DNA from: Chloroflexota bacterium
GTDB lineage: Bacteria > Chloroflexota > Dehalococcoidia > SM23-28-2 > RBG-16-64-32
Reading direction: 5' to 3'
Assembly: GCA_005880055.1 (NCBI GenBank)
Contig: VBJS01000019.1
Span: 1 to 7,224 of the forward strand
DNA: 7,224 nucleotides
Shown: one piece after another, positions 1-6,248 of the stretch
Layout: each line of letters starts with the position of its first letter
How positions within the stretch are numbered: the first letter of the stretch is position 1
Position numbers and translations under genes: made by a program
The notes under the pieces: generated by a model
What the model was told of the DNA's origin: nothing
Seen by the model: the letters and a program-made list of their open reading frames with translations, nothing else
Databases searched by the model: none

Positions 1-2465
1 TGCATCTTGCCTACCGAGACCAGCGCACTGTCGCCGTTCACGAAGATTCTTCCCGGGAAACCATCGAGATCGACCGAACCGAGCAGTTCCGCCCGGTCGC
101 CGTGCAGACGCAGCAGGTCCAAGGAGTAGATTTCCTCATCGGTCCCCCACCGGGTGCCGATGACGTGGAGCAGTGACGGATCTCCTTCCGGAACTTCGAC
201 GAGGATGCCTGGCACGTTCACCCGGGCGGTTACCCTTGGATGGGCACGGTCGCTCAGATCGATCCGGTCCAGCCAGACTCGCTCGCGCCGGCGCGCAATT
301 GTCGAGCTGGTCACCCGTTCAACTTCGGTCGCGTACAGCGTGTCCCCTTGCACGGTCAGATATCCCCAACTCCCGGCCATTCCGTCGGCGATCTTCATGG
401 TGACAGCCGTCGGCGCGTCCGGATTGCTCAAGTCCACGATCACGAGCGGCTTCGACAAATCGTTGAGGTCGACGGGGAACGCCAGAATGTCGGCGCCAAC
501 CTGACGCGCTCGGCGATGGCCGGAGAGCTCGCTGCCGTAGGCGATGTCGAGCATCCAACCGGGGCCCGTCAACAGCCAGCCCTGCCAAGGGACCGGCACG
601 ATCAGCTTGCTCCGCAGGCGCGCCCGGCCGCCCGACAAATCGAGAACCTGCACGAGCGGCGCCCATCTGGAACAGCCGGTACCGTGGTTGCACTCCGCGT
701 CGAGGCGCATGACGCTCACCACGTACAGCAGGGAGCCGTTTCGGAACACCGTGGGTTCCACACCATCGATCTGGATCTGGGATAACACGGAATGGCCGGG
801 AGGCTCGTCGGCCTCTGCCAGCGGGAGTAGGCGCACGGAGGTCCAGAACGGGTCCTTGCCCCAGAAATCACCGCTGAATTCCGCGACGAAATCGCCCATC
901 GGAACCACTCGAGTCGTGTTGATGGCAACTGGCTGCTCGCTCGAGATCCGCGGGCTCTGGTGATCGGACGGGTCGATGACCGAGAGGGAAACGTCGCTCA
1001 AACCGATCAGCCGCCCGCCCGTGAAGAAGCCCTGTTCGATCCATCCGCGCGTCAGCGACAGGCCGGCGCCGCGGAACGACCCGGCGGACCATTCGAGCAA
1101 CTGCAGCCCGTTTCGATAGGTCTGGGACAGCAGATCCCAGGCGCTGAACGGAAGGGCGATCAAGCCTTGCGCGCTGTCCTGGACGACAGGCTTGAACGTG
1201 TCGGCGTCAGGGGCCCAGGTCCAATCCTCCCCGAACGTGGTGATGGCCGTGACCGCCGCGTGGGCGACGTCGGTGATGTCGATGGAGCTCACCACGATGG
1301 GTCCCTCCGGCGGCGACCCGGCACGAAGTCTTGCGACGGAGAGCAAGGTGTTCCCGAGCGGATTGATCTCCAGAATGCCGCCGGCGATCTCGATCTCGCT
1401 GACGAGAAAAGGTCGGGCGCGATCGCTCAGGTCGAAGATCTTCAGATCGGTCGAGAGGTAATCCAGCGATCTCCGCCACAGATACATTCGCTGGGAATCG
1501 AACCTTGCGGTCAGCGGACGGTCTGAGATCGATTCTCCCGCCAGTTGCGAAGCCTGTACCGGTGAATCCGGATTGCTGAAATCGACAAGGGCGAGATGCC
1601 AGTTCTGTGCGGTTGATCGACAGCCCTGATCGCAATAGAACGCGCGCGCAGTCTTGCCATCTGAAAAGTCGAGGCTTGAAAGGCCGGGGACGTCGATGCT
1701 GCCGCGCTCGACGAGGATTCCGGTCTGGTCGCTGATGTCCAGATACGTCAGGCGAATCGGCGCCGCCGCCGAGGTCGCGCTGCCGCGAGCTACAAGGATG
1801 GCGTTGACGTTGGCGTGGATTGCAACGACGACAGACCCGGGGTAGCTCCGCTCTGCCACCTTCCGGACGGTTCCCCCGGCAAAGTTGACCGAGCTCACCA
1901 CCATGATAGCAGGTGCCTCGATGTGCCGGACGCGATCCCAGATTGCCTCCACGGGATGGCTCACGGTGTGGAGCACGTCACCGACCACGCGCGCTTCGCG
2001 GATCCAACCGGCCAGTCGCACGTCTCCCAGCGTGCGGATGTGGGCGGCATCGGTCGCGTCCAGACCCCGGATCAGCGAGCCGTAGAACGGAGTGCCGTCG
2101 TCGTCCTGCCCGTACCAGTCGGCCAGCACCACGGTGGCGATGCCGTTGCGGACCACCATCTCCACGGGCCACCCGGCGATTGAGGAGCGCCCGATCAGGC
2201 GAGGATGGTCGATGTCGGTCACGTCGAAGACGAGCAGCCCGCGATAACCGTTGAGCAAATAGAGCCGGTTTTCCTCCAATCGATAAATCGGTGCTCGGGG
2301 GGCGTACCCGGGAGACGCAGGGCGTGCTGGCGTGATCAGGTCGGCCGGGACGCCCCAACTGGGCGCCGACTCGAAGCTCGTCTGTCCCGGGTTGCGACTC
2401 TGGAGATCGGAACAAGCGGAGACGGCGAGTGCCAGGACCGCAACCACGGCGTGTGACCGTTGCAA
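1..2465 (-). CDS. LVIVD-repeat beta-propeller lipoprotein, 3' end outside window
   Basis: A continuous frame of 821 codons on the minus strand has no stop between the TTG at 2465 and the window edge, so the C-terminus is missing. The N-terminus is a lipoprotein signal: MQRS, a hydrophobic stretch, then lipobox VSAC with the lipidated Cys at residue 18. The mature protein repeats a strand motif of the form hhhhDhSxxxxP about ten times, near residues 77 (LLVFDVTD), 131, 239, 291 (LALVDFSNPDSP), 341 (LKIFDLSD), 390, 494 (LSVIDPSD), 604, 674 (LVIVDLSNPDAP) and 732. This is the signature of LVIVD repeats and of secreted beta-propeller proteins (the Beta_propel family type). Such proteins are thought to be cell-surface or periplasmic binding scaffolds; no catalytic residues are recognisable. 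Cys pairs at 278/282 and 592/598 could form disulfides. The TTG is preferred because a GGGAG lies 5 nt upstream and the signal peptide begins right there. The fold and location are well supported; the ligand is unknown. Confidence 0.88.
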   Translation of the reverse strand, partial: MQRSHAVVAVLALAVSACSDLQSRNPGQTSFESAPSWGVPADLITPARPASPGYAPRAPIYRLEENRLYLLNGYRGLLVFDVTDIDHPRLIGRSSIAGWPVEMVVRNGIATVVLADWYGQDDDGTPFYGSLIRGLDATDAAHIRTLGDVRLAGWIREARVVGDVLHTVSHPVEAIWDRVRHIEAPAIMVVSSVNFAGGTVRKVAERSYPGSVVVAIHANVNAILVARGSATSAAAPIRLTYLDISDQTGILVERGSIDVPGLSSLDFSDGKTARAFYCDQGCRSTAQNWHLALVDFSNPDSPVQASQLAGESISDRPLTARFDSQRMYLWRRSLDYLSTDLKIFDLSDRARPFLVSEIEIAGGILEINPLGNTLLSVARLRAGSPPEGPIVVSSIDITDVAHAAVTAITTFGEDWTWAPDADTFKPVVQDSAQGLIALPFSAWDLLSQTYRNGLQLLEWSAGSFRGAGLSLTRGWIEQGFFTGGRLIGLSDVSLSVIDPSDHQSPRISSEQPVAINTTRVVPMGDFVAEFSGDFWGKDPFWTSVRLLPLAEADEPPGHSVLSQIQIDGVEPTVFRNGSLLYVVSVMRLDAECNHGTGCSRWAPLVQVLDLSGGRARLRSKLIVPVPWQGWLLTGPGWMLDIAYGSELSGHRRARQVGADILAFPVDLNDLSKPLVIVDLSNPDAPTAVTMKIADGMAGSWGYLTVQGDTLYATEVERVTSSTIARRRERVWLDRIDLSDRAHPRVTARVNVPGILVEVPEGDPSLLHVIGTRWGTDEEIYSLDLLRLHGDRAELLGSVDLDGFPGRIFVNGDSALVSVGKM

Positions 2466-2470
2466 CTGAG

Positions 2471-2475
2471 CTCCC
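2471..2475 (-). promoter_or_regulatory. Ribosome binding site deciding the TTG start of the beta-propeller gene
   Basis: On the minus strand GGGAG is followed by the 5-nt spacer CTCAG and then TTG at 2465. The frame remains open far upstream (past 2700), so frame alone does not fix the start. This Shine-Dalgarno match and the lipoprotein signal peptide beginning immediately after it do. Confidence 0.6.
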
Positions 2476-2640
2476 GAGTTCGCAGAACGTAGCGCAATGC
2501 GCGCCAACCCGGCAACAGCTCGCAGGACGTCGAAGAGACGGACCCGGCACGACTGATCGCTGCCGAGCGGCCAGGAGCGCCACGCCTCCGAATTGGCGCT
2601 GGAGGGATTGAGGGACCGGACCTCCCGGAGCCGTGCCGGC

Positions 2641-2754
2641 GGCAACACCGTGCTCGCGTTCAGATTTTGGGTGGCGGTAGCGCATGGGAATCGAACCCGA
2701 AACCGCTGAACAGGGGTAACCAGGCGACGACGCACGCCAATTCGTCGTTTCGCC
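2641..2754 (-). repeat. Direct repeat copy A, tRNA-Sec 3'-end-like
   Basis: This ~110-bp segment recurs at 7036-7148 in the same orientation. It contains an identical 25-bp core (2671-2695), then 28 diverged bases that keep a central TAACC, then an identical 18-bp core (2724-2741). The 30 bp before the first core match at 24 positions. Read on the minus strand it contains GGGTTCGATTCCC, then ATGCGCTACC, then GCCA. This resembles a tRNA T-arm, the 3' acceptor strand, discriminator G and CCA. An acceptor strand of this length plus G-CCA is most like tRNA-Sec. No matching 5' acceptor strand, D-arm or anticodon arm is present, so it is a remnant or mimic, not a tRNA gene. It may be an integration (att) site or one member of a dispersed repeat family. 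Confidence 0.75.
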
Positions 2755-3011
2755 CGCCAGAACAGCAGGTTGACTCGACACTCGATCTCCCCGCTCCTGC
2801 GCGCGAGTGCCCGCAAGTACGCCCCAGTTTTGGAGACAGTTTGCAGACGACGACTGGCGTGCCAAGTCGTTCTTTACAGCATCACGTTCGACGCAAAGGC
2901 AAACACGCCAGTCTCGGTACTGCTCGTGGAACAGTAGGGCGAGGCCGGTAGCGGAAGGTCAAGCCGGTCGCCAGCGGTCGCAGCGTGCTCTTTGTGATGC
3001 GATCCAGAACA
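2755..3011. other. Gene-free stretch with no recognisable coding remnant
   Basis: Between repeat copy A and the beta-lactamase fragment I see no frame with family resemblance and no RNA gene. The short open frames here read as arbitrary Arg/Ser/Gln-rich peptides. A 10-bp inverted repeat (2852-2861 with 2904-2913, 42-nt loop) is present but could be chance. Confidence 0.4.
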
Positions 3012-3040
3012 ACCGCCTGAAAAGATGATGTTCAGGCGGT
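3012..3040. repeat. Perfect 10-bp inverted repeat with 9-nt loop
   Basis: ACCGCCTGAA (3012-3021) pairs exactly with TTCAGGCGGT (3031-3040) across the loop AAGATGATG. No T-run follows on either strand, so an intrinsic terminator is not well supported. The right arm overlaps the start of the recognisable beta-lactamase fragment, so the repeat may mark the recombination boundary that truncated that gene, or may be coincidental. Confidence 0.45.
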
Positions 3041-3255
3041 GGTCGTCCTGAGCGGCGGCCGTCGTCGCCGAGCGCTACGCTACCGGATTCGGTCCCGACA
3101 CACGCCTCTTGGGCTGGTCCGCCACCAAGCCCGTGACGAGCGCGCTCACGGCGTGCTCGTCCGGCAGGGCCGGCTAACGCTCGACCAGCGCGCTTCCGTC
3201 GATGCTTTCGCCGCCAAAGACGATCCGCGCGGCGCTTTTCATGGGATCGATAGTA
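3021..3255 (+). pseudogene. Serine beta-lactamase-family (class C-like hydrolase) fragment, frameshifted
   Basis: Three pieces in shifting frames join into one familiar protein segment. VQAVVVLSGGR (about 3030-3062) is followed by VAERYATGFGPDTRLLGWS and ATKPVTSAL (3064-3147), then GVLVRQGRLTLD running on to KDDPRGAF (3150 to about 3240). In beta-lactamase-related serine hydrolases this is the region around the catalytic S-x-x-K motif. Here it reads SATK, with the nucleophile Ser codon at 3118-3120. The first shift is near 3062-3064; the second, at 3148-3149, is consistent with one lost base in a codon of form A-N-C. Everything after the DDPR segment is missing: the family's next stretch, its Tyr motif and its KTG-like motif are all absent. 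About 70 of an expected 350-400 residues remain. It ends 25 bp before the convergent lipoprotein stop. Family assignment is good; function is certainly lost. Confidence 0.72.
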
Positions 3256-3279
3256 ACGAGCCGCCAAGGAGTGCATCGT

Positions 3280-4341
3280 TCACGGGCAGCTCATGCCACA
3301 GTAGGTCGGTACCTCCGAGACGCAGATCGAGTCCCAATACACCGAGCAGCAGTACGGGTCGTGCGAGCAGACCGCCGCGGCACAGGAGGAGCAGCTCGAC
3401 GTGAGCGGTACGCCCGTCGAGCAGAGCGGATGGGCACACGAGGATCCGACGGGAGCGGGAATCGTCACGCTCGCGTAATTGCAGTGTAGAGGCCAGCAGT
3501 TGAGCTTGGCGCCGATGATCGGGACGTAGAGAGGGCTGCTGATGTCTGATCCCAAGCCCCAGACGTCGTTGACCGTCTTCGTGTACGTCGGTTGGCCCGT
3601 GGCTTGGACCTGAAACCCGAAACTCGGGAACTGCCCGGTATTCCAGGTCAGGGTGAGGTTCCCGCCCGAGAACGCTCCCCACAACTGCCCGAAGAGAGGA
3701 TCACCGAGACCATAGCCAGGGGGAAGGAACGAGTCCGAACCCCAGGTGGCGAAGGTGAAGTTCGCTCCGCTCGCGGAGGACGGGAAACCATAGACGTTCC
3801 CTGTGCGGGCCTCCCAGCACTCGGTCGATCCGCCCGACCACCACAATCCGCCCGGCCAAAAGTAGTCCAGGACCCGGTGGCTCGTGCCTACGTAGAGAGT
3901 CGTCTTGTAGTTGGAGATGGAAGACCCGTTCCAGTCGAAGTCCACGGTCGTCAAGGTCCGATAGGTCCCGTCGTACCCGACGTGGTTGTCACCAACGAAC
4001 CGCGAGTACACCGTCGTGATCGGGGCGAGCCATCCCGGGTCGTGGCAGTTGCTGAAATTGGGGATTAGCAACGTCGCGGCATAGGCAAGCGGCAAGCCGC
4101 CGGTCGCGGGGTCCACGAGCCAGAACTGGGGGATCCAGGACTTGAAGGCGACTTGGTAATGCGTCGTGCCTGCGGTGAGCGCGGCAGTTCCCGAGGGCTC
4201 TGCCATGCGTCGTGACATCGCGGCAGCTTGATCAGGCGCTGGATTCTCCGTCGCCGCGGGCGCGGATTCCTCGGACTGCACCGCCGAGCCGCAGGCACTC
4301 GTGAACAGGATCAAAACGATGGGAAGAAGATGCCGTCCCAT
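3280..4341 (-). CDS. Lipoprotein with C-terminal 10-cysteine module
   Basis: This encodes 353 aa from the ATG at 4341, chosen over an ATG 24 codons upstream because GGAAG lies 6 nt before it and a signal peptide starts there. Residues 1-17 (MGRHLLPIVLILFTSAC) are a lipoprotein-type signal with Cys17 as the likely lipidation site; the -3 Thr is slightly atypical. Residues about 18-50 form an Ala/Pro/Glu-rich linker. The middle, about 60-290, is rich in Trp, Tyr, Phe, Gly and Ser, beta-strand-like, with no family I can name. The last 52 residues hold ten Cys with the pattern C-x4-C-x9-C-x2-C-x4-C-x5-CC-x7-C-x7-C-x3-C, including CSHDPYCC and WDSICV. Similar Cys-rich tails occur in many secreted proteins of myxobacteria and are presumably disulfide-bonded. 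The gene converges on the beta-lactamase fragment. It looks intact and is probably displayed on the cell surface; the role is unknown. Confidence 0.82.
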   Translation of the reverse strand: MGRHLLPIVLILFTSACGSAVQSEESAPAATENPAPDQAAAMSRRMAEPSGTAALTAGTTHYQVAFKSWIPQFWLVDPATGGLPLAYAATLLIPNFSNCHDPGWLAPITTVYSRFVGDNHVGYDGTYRTLTTVDFDWNGSSISNYKTTLYVGTSHRVLDYFWPGGLWWSGGSTECWEARTGNVYGFPSSASGANFTFATWGSDSFLPPGYGLGDPLFGQLWGAFSGGNLTLTWNTGQFPSFGFQVQATGQPTYTKTVNDVWGLGSDISSPLYVPIIGAKLNCWPLHCNYASVTIPAPVGSSCAHPLCSTGVPLTSSCSSCAAAVCSHDPYCCSVYWDSICVSEVPTYCGMSCP

Positions 4342-4498
4342 GGGCCACTTCCGTTTCAGGAGAGCAGGGAACGGTTGATCGGGAAGAGCAGGAGCTGGAC
4401 TATCCGCTTCCAACCATGTCTGTCAACTGTCGGCAGCGGGCGGCAGGCTCGTCCCTCGTCGCCATGCGGTTCGTGCGACTCGGAACCTAGCGTTTTGG

Positions 4499-4642
4499 AT
4501 GGTGGTCCCCGACTCGGCAGGCGGGGGCTACGACCTGGAGAACCTGGTCAGCCTCTGCGCCGCGCACCATCTACACAGCGTGCACATGGGCTTCATCCGC
4601 GTGCGCGGCAAGGCGCCGGATCGGCTCCGCACCGGGGCTTGA
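4499..4642 (+). pseudogene. HNH endonuclease C-terminal remnant
   Basis: The frame from about 4499 to the TGA at 4640-4642 reads VVPDSAGGGYDLENLVSLC, then AAHHLHSVHMGFIRVRGKAPDRL. This matches the C-terminal half of small HNH endonuclease domains. The central Asn (DLENLVSLC) and the following His residues (AAHH) are conserved, and the tail GFIRVRGKAPD is typical of one HNH subfamily. The first catalytic His pair expected just before VV is replaced (WMVV), and the upstream Cys-x-x-Cys zinc-binding part is not recognisable between 4414 and 4498. About 46 codons remain, so it cannot encode an active nuclease. It lies between the divergently placed upstream region of the Cys-rich lipoprotein gene and the convergent small exported protein gene. 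HNH nucleases often travel with mobile or repeat-rich DNA, which fits the surroundings. Confidence 0.72.
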
Positions 4643-4785
4643 AGCGCCGCCTCTTCATGGCGGGGACGGAGGGCGATGCGTACGGGCTCGTCGTCGCGCA
4701 CGTCCCTGCTCGTCGGGATAGTGAACTTGATCGCCTACGCGCTCGTCTCGCACGTTCACCGTGTCTCGCGGTTCGTGACGTTATT

Positions 4786-5283
4786 TCACCGAGCGATGAC
4801 GGCAAAGCCCGTCGTGTAGACGGCCTGCTCGGAACCGCCGACGGGGAAGGTAAAGACAAAATTGGGCTGTGCAAGTGAGGTCCCAGCAGGGAAGACAAAC
4901 TCAGCCCCTAGCGAGGTGGTAATCGCCCCCTCGAAATCCCCCTTGGCGTTCGTGGTCACGGTACCAATGTTCCTGATCGGCGCGGCATCCGGATAGCGCT
5001 GGAAAAAACCGTCGCCAATGGCAAAGCTCCCCACGTAGATCTTGTAGGTCGTGTCGGGTGCCGCCCCTTTGAGATCGACCCTGACTTCGCCCTTGTCGTT
5101 GGCTCGTACTTCGCCTTCAACGAGCGGAATGGATGACGGCGGGAAGAACCCGCAGTCTCCCGTCGTGCCGGGGACTCCGCACTTGATGACGTTCACCCTA
5201 AAGAGATCTCCCGCCGCTGCCGGCCCCGCGAAAACACCACCGATGACAAGACCGCCCAGCAAAATCAGACCATGCTTGCTCAT
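4786..5283 (-). CDS. Small exported protein of unknown function
   Basis: This encodes 165 aa from the ATG at 5283 to the TGA at 4786-4788. I prefer this start over an in-frame ATG at 5349. MSKHG followed by a hydrophobic Leu/Gly/Val stretch and GPAAA-GD forms a standard signal peptide with a likely cut after residue 24, and a purine-rich AAAGGCGG lies upstream. The mature ~141 residues are predicted all-beta, with Gly/Thr/Val-rich strands: GEVRVDLKGAAPDTTYKIYV near the middle, then TTNAKGDFEGAITT and NFVFTFPVGG. The AAPDTTYKIYV stretch resembles strand-turn patterns in CHRD-like or Ig-like extracellular domains, but I cannot assign a family. Two Cys (35 and 44) could form a short disulfide loop. 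The frame is intact, in contrast to the broken genes around it. It is probably periplasmic or secreted; its function is not known. Confidence 0.72.
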   Translation of the reverse strand: MSKHGLILLGGLVIGGVFAGPAAAGDLFRVNVIKCGVPGTTGDCGFFPPSSIPLVEGEVRANDKGEVRVDLKGAAPDTTYKIYVGSFAIGDGFFQRYPDAAPIRNIGTVTTNAKGDFEGAITTSLGAEFVFPAGTSLAQPNFVFTFPVGGSEQAVYTTGFAVIAR

Positions 5284-5627
5284 GGCTCTACCGCCTTTCT
5301 TCTCGATTCGCCCAGCTTGCGGAGAAGGCGCACGATCCCCTGGCTCCACCGGTCAGGCCCTGCTGCCTCAGGTGCTTTAAGAAGTAGCGCACGGGATACT
5401 GCTCGAGGAACTTGAATCTGCGAACCCTGGGCGCGGGCGTCGAGAGGCGATCCTGCGCTCGCTCATCCGTCGATTAGGTGCAGGTGTTCCGCTTTTTTGC
5501 CGACGTGGATCCAGCTCGCAAGAGCTAGCGCTTCGCAGAAAGTGAAGAACCGCGTGCGCGCCCAGGGGCGTTCGGTGCTGAAGGCTGTCGGGCATTAATT
5601 TTCTCTTGGCGTCAATTCAATTCGCAT
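5284..5627. other. Gene-free stretch upstream of the small exported protein
   Basis: About 340 bp with no gene I can identify. It should hold the promoter of the minus-strand exported protein, but I see no convincing -35/-10 pair. Short frames exist. On the plus strand, AILRSLIRRLGAGVPLFC is encoded near 5445-5500. On the minus strand, FLEQYPVRYFLKHLRQQG is encoded near 5360-5415. Both look protein-like enough to be debris of lost genes, but neither matches a family I recognise. A T6 run at 5492-5497 has no GC-rich stem before it. A tiny hairpin AGCTC-GCAA-GAGCT sits at 5513-5526. Confidence 0.35.
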
Positions 5628-5630
5628 CGC

Positions 5631-5807
5631 GTGCTCTATAGCAATGATGGCTCGGTGGCCGGCCGAGATGCCCTAGCGAGCTCGGTTCGGCGCGCAGAGC
5701 GACGAGCGGGTCTCAAGGTGACCGGCGGGCTGCACATCCTCCGGCACACCTTCTGCTCGCGCCTCGCGATGCGGGGCGCGACAGCGAAGGCGATCCAGGA
5801 GCTCGCG
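5631..5807 (+). pseudogene. Tyrosine recombinase (integrase) catalytic-domain fragment
   Basis: From the GTG at 5631 the frame reads VLYSNDGSVAGRDALASSV, then RRAERRAGLKVTGGLHILRH, then TFCSRLAMRGATAKAIQELA. This is the conserved C-terminal catalytic region of phage/XerD-type tyrosine recombinases, including the HxxR box (HILRHTFCSRLA) and the alpha-helical stretch before the G-H motif. The match stops abruptly at 5807. The expected GH box and the catalytic Tyr (around TxxRYxH) are missing, as is the N-terminal DNA-binding region and the first catalytic Arg. The in-frame sequence after 5807 is antisense to the LysR fragment and meaningless, although the frame stays open to 5924. About 59 of some 300 residues survive, so it is inactive. 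It is the clearest sign that mobile DNA was once integrated here. Confidence 0.8.
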
Positions 5808-6166
5808 GCCGGATGCTGGTCCAGGAACCCGCGCAGCCGCGGGATGACCTCTCGGATGGCGATGCTGGTCGGCAGCCCGACCCGCAGCACTCCGCGCACC
5901 TCGCGAGTGCCGCGCGCCGCCTGATTCGCTTCCTCGAGGGCATCGAGGATCGGCTCGATGCGAGCGAGATACTCGCTGCCCGCCTCCGTGAGAACAACCG
6001 CACGGGTCGTCCGCGTCAAGAGCGCTGTTCCGACGTCGCGCTCGAGCGCAGCGATGATCCGGGACGTCGAAGGCTGCGAGACGCCGAGCTCGCGTCCGGC
6101 GCGCGAGAAGCTCCCGGTCCGGGCGACGCGCACGAAGAGCCGGAGAGCCGCCATGCGGTCATTCAT
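5807..6166 (-). pseudogene. LysR-family transcriptional regulator, C-terminally truncated
   Basis: The start at ATG 6166 gives MNDRMAALRLFVRVARTGSF, then SRAGRELGVSQPSTSRIIAA, a typical LysR winged helix-turn-helix (residues about 5-65, with LTEAG at 59-63). The linker helix follows, and then the beginning of the effector-binding domain (VLRVGLPTSIAI, about 93-104). Family resemblance ends at FLDQHPA, residues 114-120. A normal LysR protein has about 300 residues, so roughly 180 are missing. The frame continues to a stop at 5636 only by reading antisense through the integrase fragment, which would yield a 176-aa chimera. Without an inducer domain it cannot be a normal regulator, though a DNA-binding stub could still be made. 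It is divergent from the dehydrogenase gene at 6249, the usual arrangement for a LysR regulator and its target. Confidence 0.85.
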
Positions 6167-6214
6167 GTCGAAGACAAATAGGTCAAAGTCGAGTCCGGCG
6201 ACCACCCGCAGGCA

Positions 6215-6227
6215 TCGAGTGATCGAA
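6215..6227. promoter_or_regulatory. Candidate LysR operator (T-N11-A)
   Basis: In the 82-bp gap between the divergent LysR and dehydrogenase starts, CATCGAGTGATCGAAT (6213-6228) contains two TCGA elements and fits the LysR box form T-N11-A (T6215, A6227). It lies 22 bp before the dehydrogenase start. The motif is loose, so the call rests mainly on the location. Confidence 0.3.
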
Positions 6228-6248
6228 TTTCACAGGCGGGAGACGGCA

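Noticed and set aside
154..2456. Many open frames on the plus strand and in other minus phases across the first 2.4 kb
   Set aside because: They are low-complexity Arg/Ser/Pro-rich shadows of the 821-codon beta-propeller frame, which alone has a signal peptide and recurring motifs.
2664..2700. A functional tRNA gene on the minus strand
   Set aside because: Only the T-arm and acceptor 3' side are present. No 5' acceptor strand, D-arm or anticodon arm can be found upstream.
1978..2865. A 295-aa minus-strand open frame starting at 2865
   Set aside because: It overlaps the beta-propeller gene in another phase, has no family resemblance, and runs through the repeat; a GC-rich artefact.
2852..2913. 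10-bp inverted repeat GACTGGCGTG / CACGCCAGTC
   Set aside because: The 42-nt loop and lack of context make chance a reasonable explanation in 7 kb of GC-rich DNA.
2959..3276. A 105-aa basic protein on the minus strand
   Set aside because: It is antisense to the beta-lactamase fragment and composed mostly of Arg/Ala/Gly, as expected for a shadow frame.
5492..5526. Intrinsic terminator or structured RNA near the T6 run and the AGCTC-GCAA-GAGCT hairpin
   Set aside because: The T-run precedes rather than follows the hairpin on the plus strand, and the 5-bp stem is too short to support a call.
5636..6166. A functional 176-aa LysR-like regulator
   Set aside because: Residues after about 120 are antisense integrase sequence, so the effector domain is not a real domain.
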